A stretch of DNA of 64,000 nucleotides from Nannochloropsis salina CCMP1776. Taxonomy: Eukaryota > Sar > Eustigmatophyceae > Eustigmatales > Monodopsidaceae. The first letter of the stretch is position 1. Every line of letters begins with the position of its first letter. A model generated the notes under the pieces. The model was not told the DNA's origin. It ran no database searches and saw only the letters and a list, made by a program, of their open reading frames with translations. The position numbers were made by a program, and so were the translations under genes. Shown piece by piece: positions 10,378 to 20,797 of the stretch. The DNA lies in the NCBI GenBank assembly GCA_004565275.1, contig SDOX01000011.1, positions 519,881 through 583,880 of the forward strand, read 5' to 3'.

Positions 10378-13300
10378 TTACTTTATGGCAATCTCCTCCA
10401 TCCCATCTAACCAGCCGCCTTTGACCACACGGGTGGCTATCTCCGTGGTTTGTTCCTGTTGCTGCTTTTTCTTGTTCTTAACAGGTGTTTGCGCCTTACT
10501 ATACTCATCGTCATGTGCGGGCGGGGCATTTGTCGAGTTGAAAGCGCATCCGTCACGTGACTGTTGATCCAAATCCACAACGTAATAGTCGCGGTCGCCG
10601 AATGGATGGCCAGCATCCCTAGAGTCCATGTCTTCTGTCCTTGTCCGCTCCACTTCATCCTTCCTACCATCTTCCTCGAACACGAAAAATTGCGATTCAC
10701 TTCCTTGTGTATTTTGCTCAAGTCGCTCATCCAAAACCACTCGGCTCACGTCCCCCTCCTTCACGACCTCGTCGATGGAGTCGAATGTATCCTCCAGTTC
10801 GATTGCCGCCGAGTCCTGCAGAATGACGATCGCAGTTTGTAGCCCCGGACGTGCCGATAAACATCCCATTTGTATTCGTGCAGGAGTACTGTGTTCCTGT
10901 CCATCTCCTTCGGTTTGAACCATAGCCCGTAGGAGTTTGCCTACGCGTGCTCTGCCCGCCCCGTCCAAATGATTGAGGACTTCGTCCAAAACGATCAAAT
11001 TGCAATCAACGCGCGACCGCAATCGACTCAACTCTCGGAAAGCCAGCAACGCCGCAAGACTTGCTCGTCTCCATTGTCCTCCCGACAAATGAGACAAAGT
11101 CCGATCATGAAAGACGCCATCCCCACCCCGGACCTTGACTTCTTTCGAGATCCTTTCCCCTTCCAAAGACAAGCCCAATCGGAGTCCCCCTTCCGATAAC
11201 ACCGTCAGAAAATGGTTGGCCAGTCGTTCAAGTTGGGCCACTGCCCCACGCAATACAAACGCCTGGATACCGCGCATACCAAACCTGTCGACAAGCTCCC
11301 TGTACAGCCGTGCCTTTTCTTCTTGCTCGACCTGAAGACTACGCGCGGCCTCAAGGCGTTCCCTGGCCTTGGTCAGTTCACTTCTTTTTCTCTCCAACCG
11401 CTTGCGAAGTTCTGCAGTCTCTCGTTCTCGAGCCTGAAGCTCGGCGGCTTGCTTGATCAGAAGGGGTCGCTCCTCTTGAAGCTTGTTGAATCGCGTTTGC
11501 AGCTCCTGAAATTCACGTTCCCGCGCCTCCAGCTCGTCCACAGGTTGGGTGCTTTGCATTTTGTCGCTCGATTCCCACACTGGAATCGTGCCTTTTGCTA
11601 TTTCTTGCTCCACTTTGGTCAATTCTTGACCTCGGGACCGAAGACGCTGGCATGAACTTTGCCAAGCTTGCACGTCGCGAAGATATTCCACATGAGCCTC
11701 CACCATACGCGAAAGCAAGGCTTTTTGTTTCTGCAGCCGAGTTTTCCTTTCCTCGCTCTCTTGCAGCGTGGCGCGGTGCTTGCTTATTTCTCTCTGTACA
11801 TGCGCAATGGCCTTGGACTTGGCGTCGGTGTCACCCTCGTCCCAGGCACGCCCACACGTAGGACACCCATCCGCTTCCTCTTTGGCGTCCGTCCCCGCCA
11901 TCCCCGGTCGAGAGACCTTCACTCCCGTAGAAAGAGATTGCAAGGCCCCCTCGACTTTTCGCAAGTCCCCCGTCGCAGCCCCCACTTCGGCCAGGCACTT
12001 GGCTTGCGCGCTTTCCACTGCAGTGAGCTTCTCTTCCCAGCTTTGCGCCGGCACATGGGCAGCGAATGCCAGCTCCGAATCAGGGTCCATTGTTGCGTCC
12101 GCAGGAACTACCCCCCATCGCTGCATCTCTGCCCAGTAAGTGGGTGGATCCCATCGATCTTGCAGGCCTGCGATCGCCCTTTCGTCCTCTTCGATCCGTT
12201 TTTGGAGTGTTCGCAACCGCTCCCTCCGGATCCCGTCGGCCTGCCCAGCCTGAGCCTGTCCCTCTGCCCACTCTTTTCGTCGTTGTAGACACTCCTTCCA
12301 AGCCGTTTGTGCCTCTTCCACTTGCCTGCTTAAAAATCCCAGTTCCAGTTCCACTTGATCCAGTGTGCGCACTGTCCCGCCCAGTAACTGTACATCGGCT
12401 CCCACGCCGCTCACGTTTCCGGCCTCGATACCCGACAGAGGCGACAAAGCCTCCATGAGCTCGACCTCTTCCAGCTCTTGCCGCTCCAGGTCCAACTCAC
12501 ACACTTTCACCTGAGTCTGTGCATGCAGACCTTCCTCCTGGTACCTCTTGGCGCCAGCCTTGGCCTTCTCCTTTATGTCTTCCCACACCCCCAGCCTCAC
12601 GATTTTGGAAAGCCGCTCCTTGAGCTTGACATCGGTCGCCTCCAGTAGCCCATTCATCTGGTGCTGTCCGCAAAAGATGGCAAGGCTCAAAAAGTCCATA
12701 TCCAGGCCCAAGGCCTCCTCAATCCCGCGCTGAGTGTCTCGGGCTGTCTGCCGTGTCATGTCCTCGCCATTGAGCACGAACCGGAGCTGGTTTGTCTTCA
12801 ATCCTCTCTTGCGCGTCACCTGAAAGGGGAGGTCGTTCACGCTCCCCCACAGCGTCACCTCCGCAAAGGCGGCTTTCCCGCGGGAAGAGACGTCAAAGGC
12901 TACGTCTGTGACCTTGGCGTCCATGACTGGCTTCTCGTCCCCGTCGCCTGTCAGAGCCCACTGAGCTGCCATCGCCAGTTTCGATTTCCCCGCGCCGTTG
13001 CTCTCAGCGCCCGGATCGTCCATGTTTTTGCCTCGCAATAGAACCAGCCCGCGGCTTTCCAGAGGATACTCCACCGCCTTCAAGAATGGGCCGTAGCCAA
13101 CGGCTTTGACCTTTTTGAACTCTAAGCGCACCGCCCCCGTCGAGCCGCCTCCCACGGTGGTGGGCGTTGCAGGCGCTGTATGGGCGGTAGGGCTCATTGC
13201 ATTTTGGCCGGTCGACGACTCCCACGCCTCAATCAGTTCCAGGCCCTCACCTATCACCTTCTGCTGACCCTTGCCCCCGCCGCTGCTGCTGCTCGCATCC

Positions 13301-14913
13301 CCAAAACTTGCTTCGGCCATGTAAGCTTGCCAAACCGCAGGCGTGCCTAAGGTCTCGTAGTCCATAATCCCTGACTCCGGACTTACCCCCCCGGGAGCGC
13401 TCTCCATCGCCCCATCCAGACCAGCCATGAAGCCCGCCTCGTCCGCCTCTATCATGCCCTCCCTGACTTCCAGTTCTGCCTGGACACTCGCCCGCAGCCG
13501 CGCTCGGAGCCCCTCTACCTCGCTGGCCAACGTCTCGGCTGCGTCTGGTAAGAGGTTCAGAACCACCCGATCGCCTTTCCGCAGGCAGTGGTCGGAGAGC
13601 AGGTCGTGGGCGGCATCCAGGCTGCGGGGACGAAAGTAACGCCGACCCACATCGATGGCTATATCTGATACTTCCATCCAGGGGTCACCTGGCCCGAGGG
13701 GTCGACGGAGGAGGAGCAAGCGTTTCCTTTGACCGGCCTCCGCCAAGCTCACTTGGTAGGGAGACCCGACGTAGGTAACCGAACTAGCGGGCACCCGGTG
13801 GGGTCTATGGAAGTGTCCGGAGTAGGTGGGGATGTGGGAAGGAAAAATTCCCGGATTTAGACCCCGGCGAGAGGCGGTGTTGTCGTTCGTAGGAGCGCCA
13901 CGGACATCCACGTGGCAGAAGACGGCTCCGACGGGGGGGGGCGAGGACCCTGCCTCCTGCTCGATGGGGTCGCGGTACGCAGCCAAAAACGCGCGCGTTG
14001 AGGCCGAATCGCGGGCGTAAGGCAGCCAGAGTGCGTTCAGAAACAAAGTGGGCTGCGAGACGACCAGCGCCTGGCCTCGCAGGGGACCGGCATGGCCCCG
14101 AAGGCCCTGCTCCGAGGAGGTGCCGACGGCGAAACCCAGAGGGGTAAGCGCGTGCACCGCCCCGTCTAGGGTCACCTGGTCGTGGTTGCCCGGAATCAAC
14201 ACCACAGGCTGCGTCCACGTCCCAAGCTCGGCCATGATTTTGTTGAGAAGATCGACCCGGATGGCGCCGCGGATGTGGAAGAAGTCACCGAGGAAGATGA
14301 CGCCCGCGCCCCGGGCTCGTGCCTCTCGGTGCACCCGCTCCAATACTTCCAGGCACACGGGCAGCGTCTGAATGCTGCAATGCAGGTCACTAAAGACGAG
14401 CCAATCTCGTGTTTCCTCGTGCATGGGATGAGTGATCCCGGCGTCGACAACAAGCGGTGCGCCGGCAGTCTGGCTTAAAACGGGCGTATTATCATGCTGG
14501 CTTCTGGGGCCGCTCTTCATGCCATAAGATTCTTGCTCGTCCTCGTTTGGATCCACTACTGAAGCAGCATCCTGTGTCAACTGGTGCAAAGCCGTCGGAC
14601 GCAATGATTGGATACGATCGCTGCCTTCTTCTTTGACTCGCAGCCAACCCTTGTTGACCGAGAGGACTTGAGCTGTCGCGCCTGAAGCCTTGACCAGCAC
14701 CCATTCTCCTGTCTTGATTGCCTGGGAGGAGATATTGCGCCGCCGCACGACCACGCGACCGACCATTTCACACGGTCTCGTGATGCTTTGATGCTGGAGG
14801 ATGCGTCCCGGGAATATAAAAGGCAGGGCAGGCCGGGGCAGGACCATCACTGCGAACCCCGCGATCAGGAGCACTGCACGCTCCCAGGACGGCCGAGGGA
14901 GGGACCTTACCAT
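10378..14913 (-). CDS. SbcD-SbcC (Mre11-Rad50-type) single-chain fusion, plastid leader
   Basis: One uninterrupted frame of about 1511 residues from ATG 14913; an in-frame ATG at 15078 would add 55 residues. The start at 14913 gives a signal peptide (WERAVLLIAGFAVMVL) followed by ALPFIFPG, like an ochrophyte plastid presequence. A small SH3-like stretch follows. Residues about 170-390 form a metallophosphoesterase with all motifs: SDLH, GDFFH, GNHD, CHVD and SGHFHRPH, then YVGSPYQ. From about 625 comes an SbcC/Rad50 ATPase: Walker A SNGAGKSK (about 635), Q-loop IFCGQHQ, coiled coils around a zinc hook CPTC (about 1017), signature LSGGQW (about 1272), Walker B LIVLDE (about 1304). An acidic tail of about 190 residues follows. 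In bacteria these are two proteins that trim hairpins and blocked DNA ends. Predicted role: DNA-end processing in the plastid. Confidence 0.9.
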   Translation of the reverse strand: MVRSLPRPSWERAVLLIAGFAVMVLPRPALPFIFPGRILQHQSITRPCEMVGRVVVRRRNISSQAIKTGEWVLVKASGATAQVLSVNKGWLRVKEEGSDRIQSLRPTALHQLTQDAASVVDPNEDEQESYGMKSGPRSQHDNTPVLSQTAGAPLVVDAGITHPMHEETRDWLVFSDLHCSIQTLPVCLEVLERVHREARARGAGVIFLGDFFHIRGAIRVDLLNKIMAELGTWTQPVVLIPGNHDQVTLDGAVHALTPLGFAVGTSSEQGLRGHAGPLRGQALVVSQPTLFLNALWLPYARDSASTRAFLAAYRDPIEQEAGSSPPPVGAVFCHVDVRGAPTNDNTASRRGLNPGIFPSHIPTYSGHFHRPHRVPASSVTYVGSPYQVSLAEAGQRKRLLLLRRPLGPGDPWMEVSDIAIDVGRRYFRPRSLDAAHDLLSDHCLRKGDRVVLNLLPDAAETLASEVEGLRARLRASVQAELEVREGMIEADEAGFMAGLDGAMESAPGGVSPESGIMDYETLGTPAVWQAYMAEASFGDASSSSGGGKGQQKVIGEGLELIEAWESSTGQNAMSPTAHTAPATPTTVGGGSTGAVRLEFKKVKAVGYGPFLKAVEYPLESRGLVLLRGKNMDDPGAESNGAGKSKLAMAAQWALTGDGDEKPVMDAKVTDVAFDVSSRGKAAFAEVTLWGSVNDLPFQVTRKRGLKTNQLRFVLNGEDMTRQTARDTQRGIEEALGLDMDFLSLAIFCGQHQMNGLLEATDVKLKERLSKIVRLGVWEDIKEKAKAGAKRYQEEGLHAQTQVKVCELDLERQELEEVELMEALSPLSGIEAGNVSGVGADVQLLGGTVRTLDQVELELGFLSRQVEEAQTAWKECLQRRKEWAEGQAQAGQADGIRRERLRTLQKRIEEDERAIAGLQDRWDPPTYWAEMQRWGVVPADATMDPDSELAFAAHVPAQSWEEKLTAVESAQAKCLAEVGAATGDLRKVEGALQSLSTGVKVSRPGMAGTDAKEEADGCPTCGRAWDEGDTDAKSKAIAHVQREISKHRATLQESEERKTRLQKQKALLSRMVEAHVEYLRDVQAWQSSCQRLRSRGQELTKVEQEIAKGTIPVWESSDKMQSTQPVDELEAREREFQELQTRFNKLQEERPLLIKQAAELQARERETAELRKRLERKRSELTKARERLEAARSLQVEQEEKARLYRELVDRFGMRGIQAFVLRGAVAQLERLANHFLTVLSEGGLRLGLSLEGERISKEVKVRGGDGVFHDRTLSHLSGGQWRRASLAALLAFRELSRLRSRVDCNLIVLDEVLNHLDGAGRARVGKLLRAMVQTEGDGQEHSTPARIQMGCLSARPGLQTAIVILQDSAAIELEDTFDSIDEVVKEGDVSRVVLDERLEQNTQGSESQFFVFEEDGRKDEVERTRTEDMDSRDAGHPFGDRDYYVVDLDQQSRDGCAFNSTNAPPAHDDEYSKAQTPVKNKKKQQQEQTTEIATRVVKGGWLDGMEEIAIK

Positions 14914-15445
14914 CAGTCGGCGTTTGCCACCTATTAATGCATGACGATAAACGTAGAGTAGGATATTTTTTAATCGATGGAAAGCGCCGTGGTAGCAGTT
15001 GGGATTGGAACTTTTGACTCGGTTAGCCAATGCGAATCTGCGCCCGACATGTGCAGAATGGCTAAGGAACGGAAACATACATGTGAAGAAAACTGTCTCC
15101 GCTACAGTTATTGATCACATAAGAGCACGCACGATGCGTGGGTGCCAAAAAACAAGGAGAGAGTGGCTAGCTTTGTGTCCAGCGGGAGGTTACCGTCGCC
15201 GCCTCCAATGCGGCCTCGCCAGGCCCAATGGGTACCCGCCGTGCCACCACATTTGATTTCCGCTACGCCCATACACTCCCACTGTGTGTGCTTCTTCCAG
15301 ATGAAAAGGTTTTCCGAGATCACTTTGTTCCTGGCAGGGTGGTTCGAGCATTCTTTGTGAACTGGGAGTTATATTGATCCATTTTTCTTCACATTTGTAC
15401 TTCCACATAGGCACACGACACACGGCACACTGAATTCTTATTGCC
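14914..15445. promoter_or_regulatory. Divergent intergenic region, probable shared promoter
   Basis: 532 bp between the SbcDC fusion start (minus) and the CREG-family start (plus). If the fusion used the ATG at 15078, 367 bp would remain. No specific element was recognised. Confidence 0.4.
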
Positions 15446-16229
15446 ATGCGAACACTGCTTTTCTTCCTGCAAGTTTCACTTCTTTGGCCGTTCGTTAACT
15501 CGGACGGCCCCCTCTTTGGCCGGCATCCTCGCCCTGTGCCCCCCCAGCCCGCGAAGTCGGGACGTTGGCTCTTGCACGAAAGCACATGGGGTGTCTTATC
15601 CACCGTCTCGACTCTTCCTGGCATCGCAGGAGCACCATTTGGCAACCCACAGTCGTTGGTGGATGGCCCGTACCGCGATGGCTTATTCGGGGACAATTCT
15701 ACGGGGATCCCGTATTTCTTCGTGTCAGAATTAGACGTCTCGCAGCAAGATGCTTCTGCTAATTCCCTGGTGTCTCTGACGGTATCGGAAGCTGGAGTTT
15801 CAAGCGAGTGTGCGATGCTAGATCCTGAAAGTCCCTTGTGCATTCGCTTAACCGTGACCGGCGACTTGGTCGAAGTAGTGGACGAGGAAGAGACAGCGTT
15901 TGCGATGCAGGCTTTATTCCAACGGCATCCCCAAATGCAAAGTGCGTCCGGTGGGATGGTGGGAGGAAAGAGTCAGGTTTTTCGAAGCTTGTCACCTTTA
16001 CTCGGCGGGCCTGTTCTGTCTCGCCTGAACTGGGTCCGGTAGATGCTCATGATGGATGATCTGTATTAATTTTCGACCCTTTTCCATACATCACGTACAC
16101 CCCCCAGCATGGCCTACGGACCACGGCTGGAAGGTGAAGAAGATTGTCCCCCGGCATATTTTTGTGCTGGACATGTTTGGTGGGGTCAAGCCCGTTAGCG
16201 TGGACGAGTACTTGGAAGTTGAGCTTTAG
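15446..16229 (+). CDS. CREG1: CREG-family secreted glycoprotein, two exons
   Basis: Exons 15446-15941 and 16108-16229 join across a 166-bp intron (donor GTGCGT, acceptor CCCCCAG) to give 205 residues. A signal peptide (MRTLLFFLQVSLLWPFVNS) is followed by the CREG split-barrel sequence: WLLHESTWGVLSTVSTLPG, APFGNP, STGIPYF and RHPQM. The splice restores the hallmark TWPTDHGW and the C-terminal VLDMFGGVKPVSVDEY. CREG proteins resemble flavin-binding split barrels but do not bind flavin; in animals they are secreted or lysosomal and act on growth and lysosome biogenesis. Length matches the family (about 220). An intron falling inside the conserved core, with clean frame and motif recovery, makes the model firm. 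Its role in an alga is unknown. Confidence 0.92.
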
Positions 16230-16611
16230 AGTACTGGTAAGGTCATTTGCGCACTGGAGAAATGTGGAGCACTCTACCGCGCAGAATCCCGCACTAGATG
16301 TAAATGGTTGGGGGTAAGCATGAGAAAATCCTTGTAGATAGGCATGAGCTTTGGGCAAGTCCACGTGTGTCTTTTCGACGATGATTTACCAGTGTCGCTC
16401 TGATAAACATGTGGTTGGGAAAGCAAGGCCTCGCGAAGAGAAATGAACACGTAGACCTGAGCTTCGATCGAAGTCTCCTTGAAGAAAACTTGTATATGTC
16501 TGGCTCGTATTGAGTGTGTTCATAGAATTCTGAATCATTGTTTGTCAGCGCCTAGGTTTGCATTCGTAGGTTTTTGGCGAAGTCTTGGTAGCCACGCCAC
16601 AGGTCAGTAAG
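16230..16611. other. Convergent intergenic region
   Basis: 382 bp between the CREG and kinesin stop codons. No coding signal is seen; it probably holds 3' UTRs. Confidence 0.5.
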
Positions 16612-19483
16612 TCAGGAGGGACAGAATCGAGGGGGCGAGGGGAGCGGTGGCAGAGATGTGGCCGGTTGGGATGGCAACGGCGAAGTCGAAATGATGCTTC
16701 TTGGTATAGTCGTGCTGCTCTGTGGCGCGGATTGAGCGGTCTCGCGGAGATGGGCGTAGTAGGCCTCGAGTTTTTTCTTCTGACGACGTGCGCGCTCCCT
16801 GAAGCGTAAGTCCGCCAGCCTTCTGTCTTCCTCTGCCCGACTGCGGTCATTTTCTTCGCGCTCAATCGCGGCCAGCTCCATCTGCTCCTTACGAATGAGC
16901 CATTCTTGTAAAGTGATGTGGCGCTGCATTCGTTTGCGTGCCCTGTTCAGTTGGTCAACAAGGCGCTGCTCCTCCCTTTCCCGGTCCGTCAAGTGATGGG
17001 GGCGTCGGGCATCACGTTCTGTGAAGCATATTTTTTCGTCATGCTCCTCGCGGTCGACAGGCCGGTGATTTCCGCCACGCCCGCGAATGCGATACGTGAT
17101 TGCCGATGGAGGAGAATTGAGTCGGGGGACAATCGAAGCAGCAGGAGACGGAGGTGGGGAGTGGATAGATATAAACGTTTTGCTCTCCTCAATCTGCAGA
17201 TGGTCCAGTCGATCGCTCTGGCAACGAGATAGCGGCTCTATCTTGTGGGGCGACGAAGCCCAAGGCATTTCGCATTGGGAGGATCCGCTTTCTGGGGGTA
17301 TTTGACTTTGGCTCGCGCCCATGCCGCCAATATAATCGTCTACATTGGGTACTATACCCTTCAACGCATATCGCAGGTCACCTTCTTCGATTTCAAATGC
17401 GAAGAATCGGGCCAGCAAGGAAAGAACTTTGCGGTTTCGGTCCTCAGCCTCCTTGATGCGCTGGCGGAGATTGGTAGTGCTGTCGAGACTCAGAGATTTA
17501 TTTTCTTCGTACAACTGCTGCCATCGGGCTCTTTCCTTTTCGTGCTGCTGAAGTTGATCTCTCTGCAAGGCAATTTTCGAATTGGCTTGGTCTAATGCGA
17601 CCCTCATATCGGCAACGGCGCTTTGTGCCTCATTTAAAGATGCCTGCATTTCATGGACGCGCTTCTCGGCGGCTGCCAGACATTGCCGCTGTTCCTCCCT
17701 CAACGCTTCGCATTCTTCTCGGAGTTGCCGCTCCGACGCCACCCTTATCATCTCCTCATCCAGGCTGCCCGCTGACGCCGTTTTCGTGACGAGTGAAGAG
17801 GCGGAAGAAGAGGACTTCAATCGTAAGACCAGAGCTCGCAACTGTGAGATTTCTCTCTGCAACTGATCCACAAGGAAGGGATCTGCAAGTTGTGAGCCTT
17901 CATTTGGCCGGACATAAGTGAGGACTTGCCTTGCTCGATCGGCAAATTTGAGTGTAGAGATGCTCTCATCGGCGCATTCAGCGGTGGGGCTAAGGGTGGC
18001 GATGATGTAGGTTTTCGTATTCCCACCAAGGCTATCCTGGATGAGCCGCGTAAGCTTGGATTCACGGTACGGAATATGCGTCGGAAATGTTGTAGAGTGG
18101 CTCGTGGATCGGCACAGCGCTGCAATGCACCGTCCCAAGGCGAACAAGCTAGAATTAATATTAGCCAATTCTTGGGCATGCTGGTCCGCAATATCCTGTC
18201 GAGTGTCCCATTTTTCGGAGCCAGCCAAATCAATCAAATTCAATTTTGAACGCAGTATCATGATGTCATCATCCTGGCTGACTGTGGTTTGCTCTTTCCG
18301 TTCCTGTTGATGTCGACGAGGATCTTGTGGATCCAGCTCTTGCTCCAGCACAACTTGAAAGACCGAATGGGACCGACTACTGGCTTGATTCATGTGTGTT
18401 TCTCGAATAGCTCTGTTGTCTTCTCCTATACGTATCAGGGCTAGACATTCTAGAACATTTTTGACTCTGAATTCCGACAACCCCTGCACGTATATGTCCC
18501 GGTTATTGTCTTCATGGATTTCTAAAGGCCGGTCCCGTCCACCATCTCGAAGCATATCAAAAAGCTGCTCATTATATATCTGCACAAATGAACAGTATAC
18601 ATTTATTTTTGATCCCTTACCAGAGTTGCTCCGGGGGGGGTCTTGCTGAAGATTTATGGCGTTAAATAAATCGTGCATCGTGAGAGGGATTACGCCCGCC
18701 TGATTGGACAGTTCCACACCGTTTTGGCGCTGGTCATCCGACTTCATGGAAGCAGAATCTATGCCAAACATGGTATGCGTCTTGCCTGAGCCGGTCTGTC
18801 CGTAGGCCATAATGGTGCTGTTGTAGCCATCAAGAACTCGTGGGACGCAATCCTGGACATGCTGGTAGACATCGCTCTGCGCACTTTCAGGGCCTAAAAC
18901 GAAATCAAACCTGCTTATGTAAATTACGACGACCAATTAAGACATTAGCGCTCCTCTCATAATATTTAAGTATATTGTGTCTACGTACGAGCAACGAACA
19001 CTCTTCCGAGCGTTTGCGCGAATCATTACTGATCCTCCTCGACTTTGGTTTGAGACATGGATACCACCCCCGCAATCGATGACGGACTGAGCGCGCCGAC
19101 TATGCTCGCTATCAAGTAGAGGACGTACACGGACCATAACCTAGGGACAAGATTAGCAGGACGAGCTGTAAGTCATTTCTTTCTTAAATAGCAATATGTG
19201 CTTGCGTAGAAAGGAGAGGAAAAAAGGCCTTTAATACCTGAATATTTTCGATATCACCCAGCAAGCGACTGATATCCGCATCATTCTCACATTCTTGAGA
19301 ATCCGATGCGCTCTCATCCTTTTGATCGGCTCTCATCTCAACTGTACTTTTTGCTTCTACAACTCCCGCAGCACTTGCCGAACAGGCTCCCACATTCGTG
19401 CCTTTTTGAAGGTCATCTTCAGGAAAAGGGGCCGGTGAGGATGGAGAACTAGGGATCTTAAGCAATGGTTGTTCTTGCGACAT
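16612..19483 (-). CDS. Kinesin motor protein, three exons
   Basis: Exons 19483-19238, 19140-18989 and 18910-16612 join in frame (introns 97 and 78 bp; donors CAG|GTATTA and TC|GTACGT) to give about 898 residues. The first junction restores the beta-1 strand ENIQ-VMVRVRPLL and the second restores CSFDFVLGP. Motor domain about residues 78-430: P-loop GQTGSGKT (about 173), switch I NQASSRSH, switch II LIDLAGSE, and HIPYRESKLTRLIQDSLGG. The N-terminal 77 residues are polar and acidic. After the motor come heptad-rich coiled coils, a disordered segment and a basic Arg/Glu-rich helix. The motor is N-terminal, so plus-end motion is expected; I could not assign the kinesin family. Splice sites were placed by eye but all three frames agree. 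Confidence 0.92.
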
Positions 19484-20797
19484 TGAAAGCCTCTATGCCT
19501 GCGTCAAATTGTCGTCAATAAATTAGTGTATTCATATGCTATTTTCCCCCTGCGCGTCCTTGTGCCTGGATTTTTAGAAAATCCGAAAAATGTGTCACCG
19601 GCATATATTCGTGGTGGTAGACGAGCAAGTTGTTAAAATTGCAATCATTTAAGTATAATCAGGGAAAACAAGGTACTATGTCCTCTTCCCCTCGCCCTGC
19701 CTCAAAAAGGGGAAGGTATTCCGAGACGCGAAAGTAACGGCCGCGCCGAACCTGACCCGGAACAACCACTTTCTTCAACTTTAACGTCTCCGCCGACATG
19801 GCCCACCGCCGGCAGCATGCAAGGCGCGCTGGCAGACATGCTGCGTCCAGTTGCCGGAAGTAAAGCGTCGGGATGGGGTTGCAAGACCTTCAGAAAATTG
19901 TGCCACCTGCATCCGAGCTTGTCTGCCCTTTTCCTTGTAAGGATTAGCGACCGCTCGTGGTCGCTTTGTTCGTTAGTCTTTCTTCACACTCAGAAAATGG
20001 TACAGAAGAGTATTGTGTGAAGCCGCGTCTTCTCAATCTAGCGCATTGTTGTGCAGAATCTTTATTGTTTTGGTCCTTGTACTCAAAATTGGGATCTCTA
20101 CCGATGCTTAAGGTCTATTCCTTGTGCTGCTTTGAACCAATCGTTCACTTTCACCTTGCAAATTACATACGGACATCATTCATTATTGTACTCTCCTTTT
20201 CATTTTCATCAGGCCTACGCTGAAACCAACTGGCCAATATCGCCTGGCCGCTATCTCTGTGACAAAACGGCACACGCACTCGACGGAACGGCGATGCTCT
20301 CAACATGTAAGGATCTCTCCTGCAGTCCGGCATTGTGCTCTCTTCTTGGCACTTCTCAACTATTTGATAAAATTAATTTGTATGCACAGATAGTGACATC
20401 GTTCTCCACACTCACAGTACTTGTTGGATAAGCGGATTTGTGGGTACAACCAAATATATTCAATTCTTCCTTCGTCTTCTCCAATCTCTCTTCTTCGTTT
20501 TGCACAGCCACTCCAACGAAATCTCTGGACAAGACACAATTGTCATCTTGTTTAGATCGGTCGCATTCTTCGATCGCGGTTGATGGGACTATTTTGACCA
20601 CCTCCGGGATAACTTTTTCCTTCAAGAAAGGAAGCCAAAGTTGTCTCCCGAGAACTGTCCACCCCGTCGTCGCCCTCAGGACGAATGATATAGACACAAC
20701 ACATGTAAAGCTCAGTGACGCTCAGGCTGGAAGCAGTCAAGACATTTGCTGCAGCCAAATCACATGCAGTACGCGACCCGGCGTGGGCCTCGAAAAT
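19484..20797. other. Divergent intergenic region, some unexplained open frames
   Basis: 1.3 kb between the kinesin start (minus) and an unknown Ser-rich gene (plus). A minus-strand open frame at 20356-20697 and the upstream part of the plus-strand frame both look faintly protein-like, but neither starts at ATG or shows a known motif. A 5' exon of the downstream gene may lie here. Confidence 0.35.
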
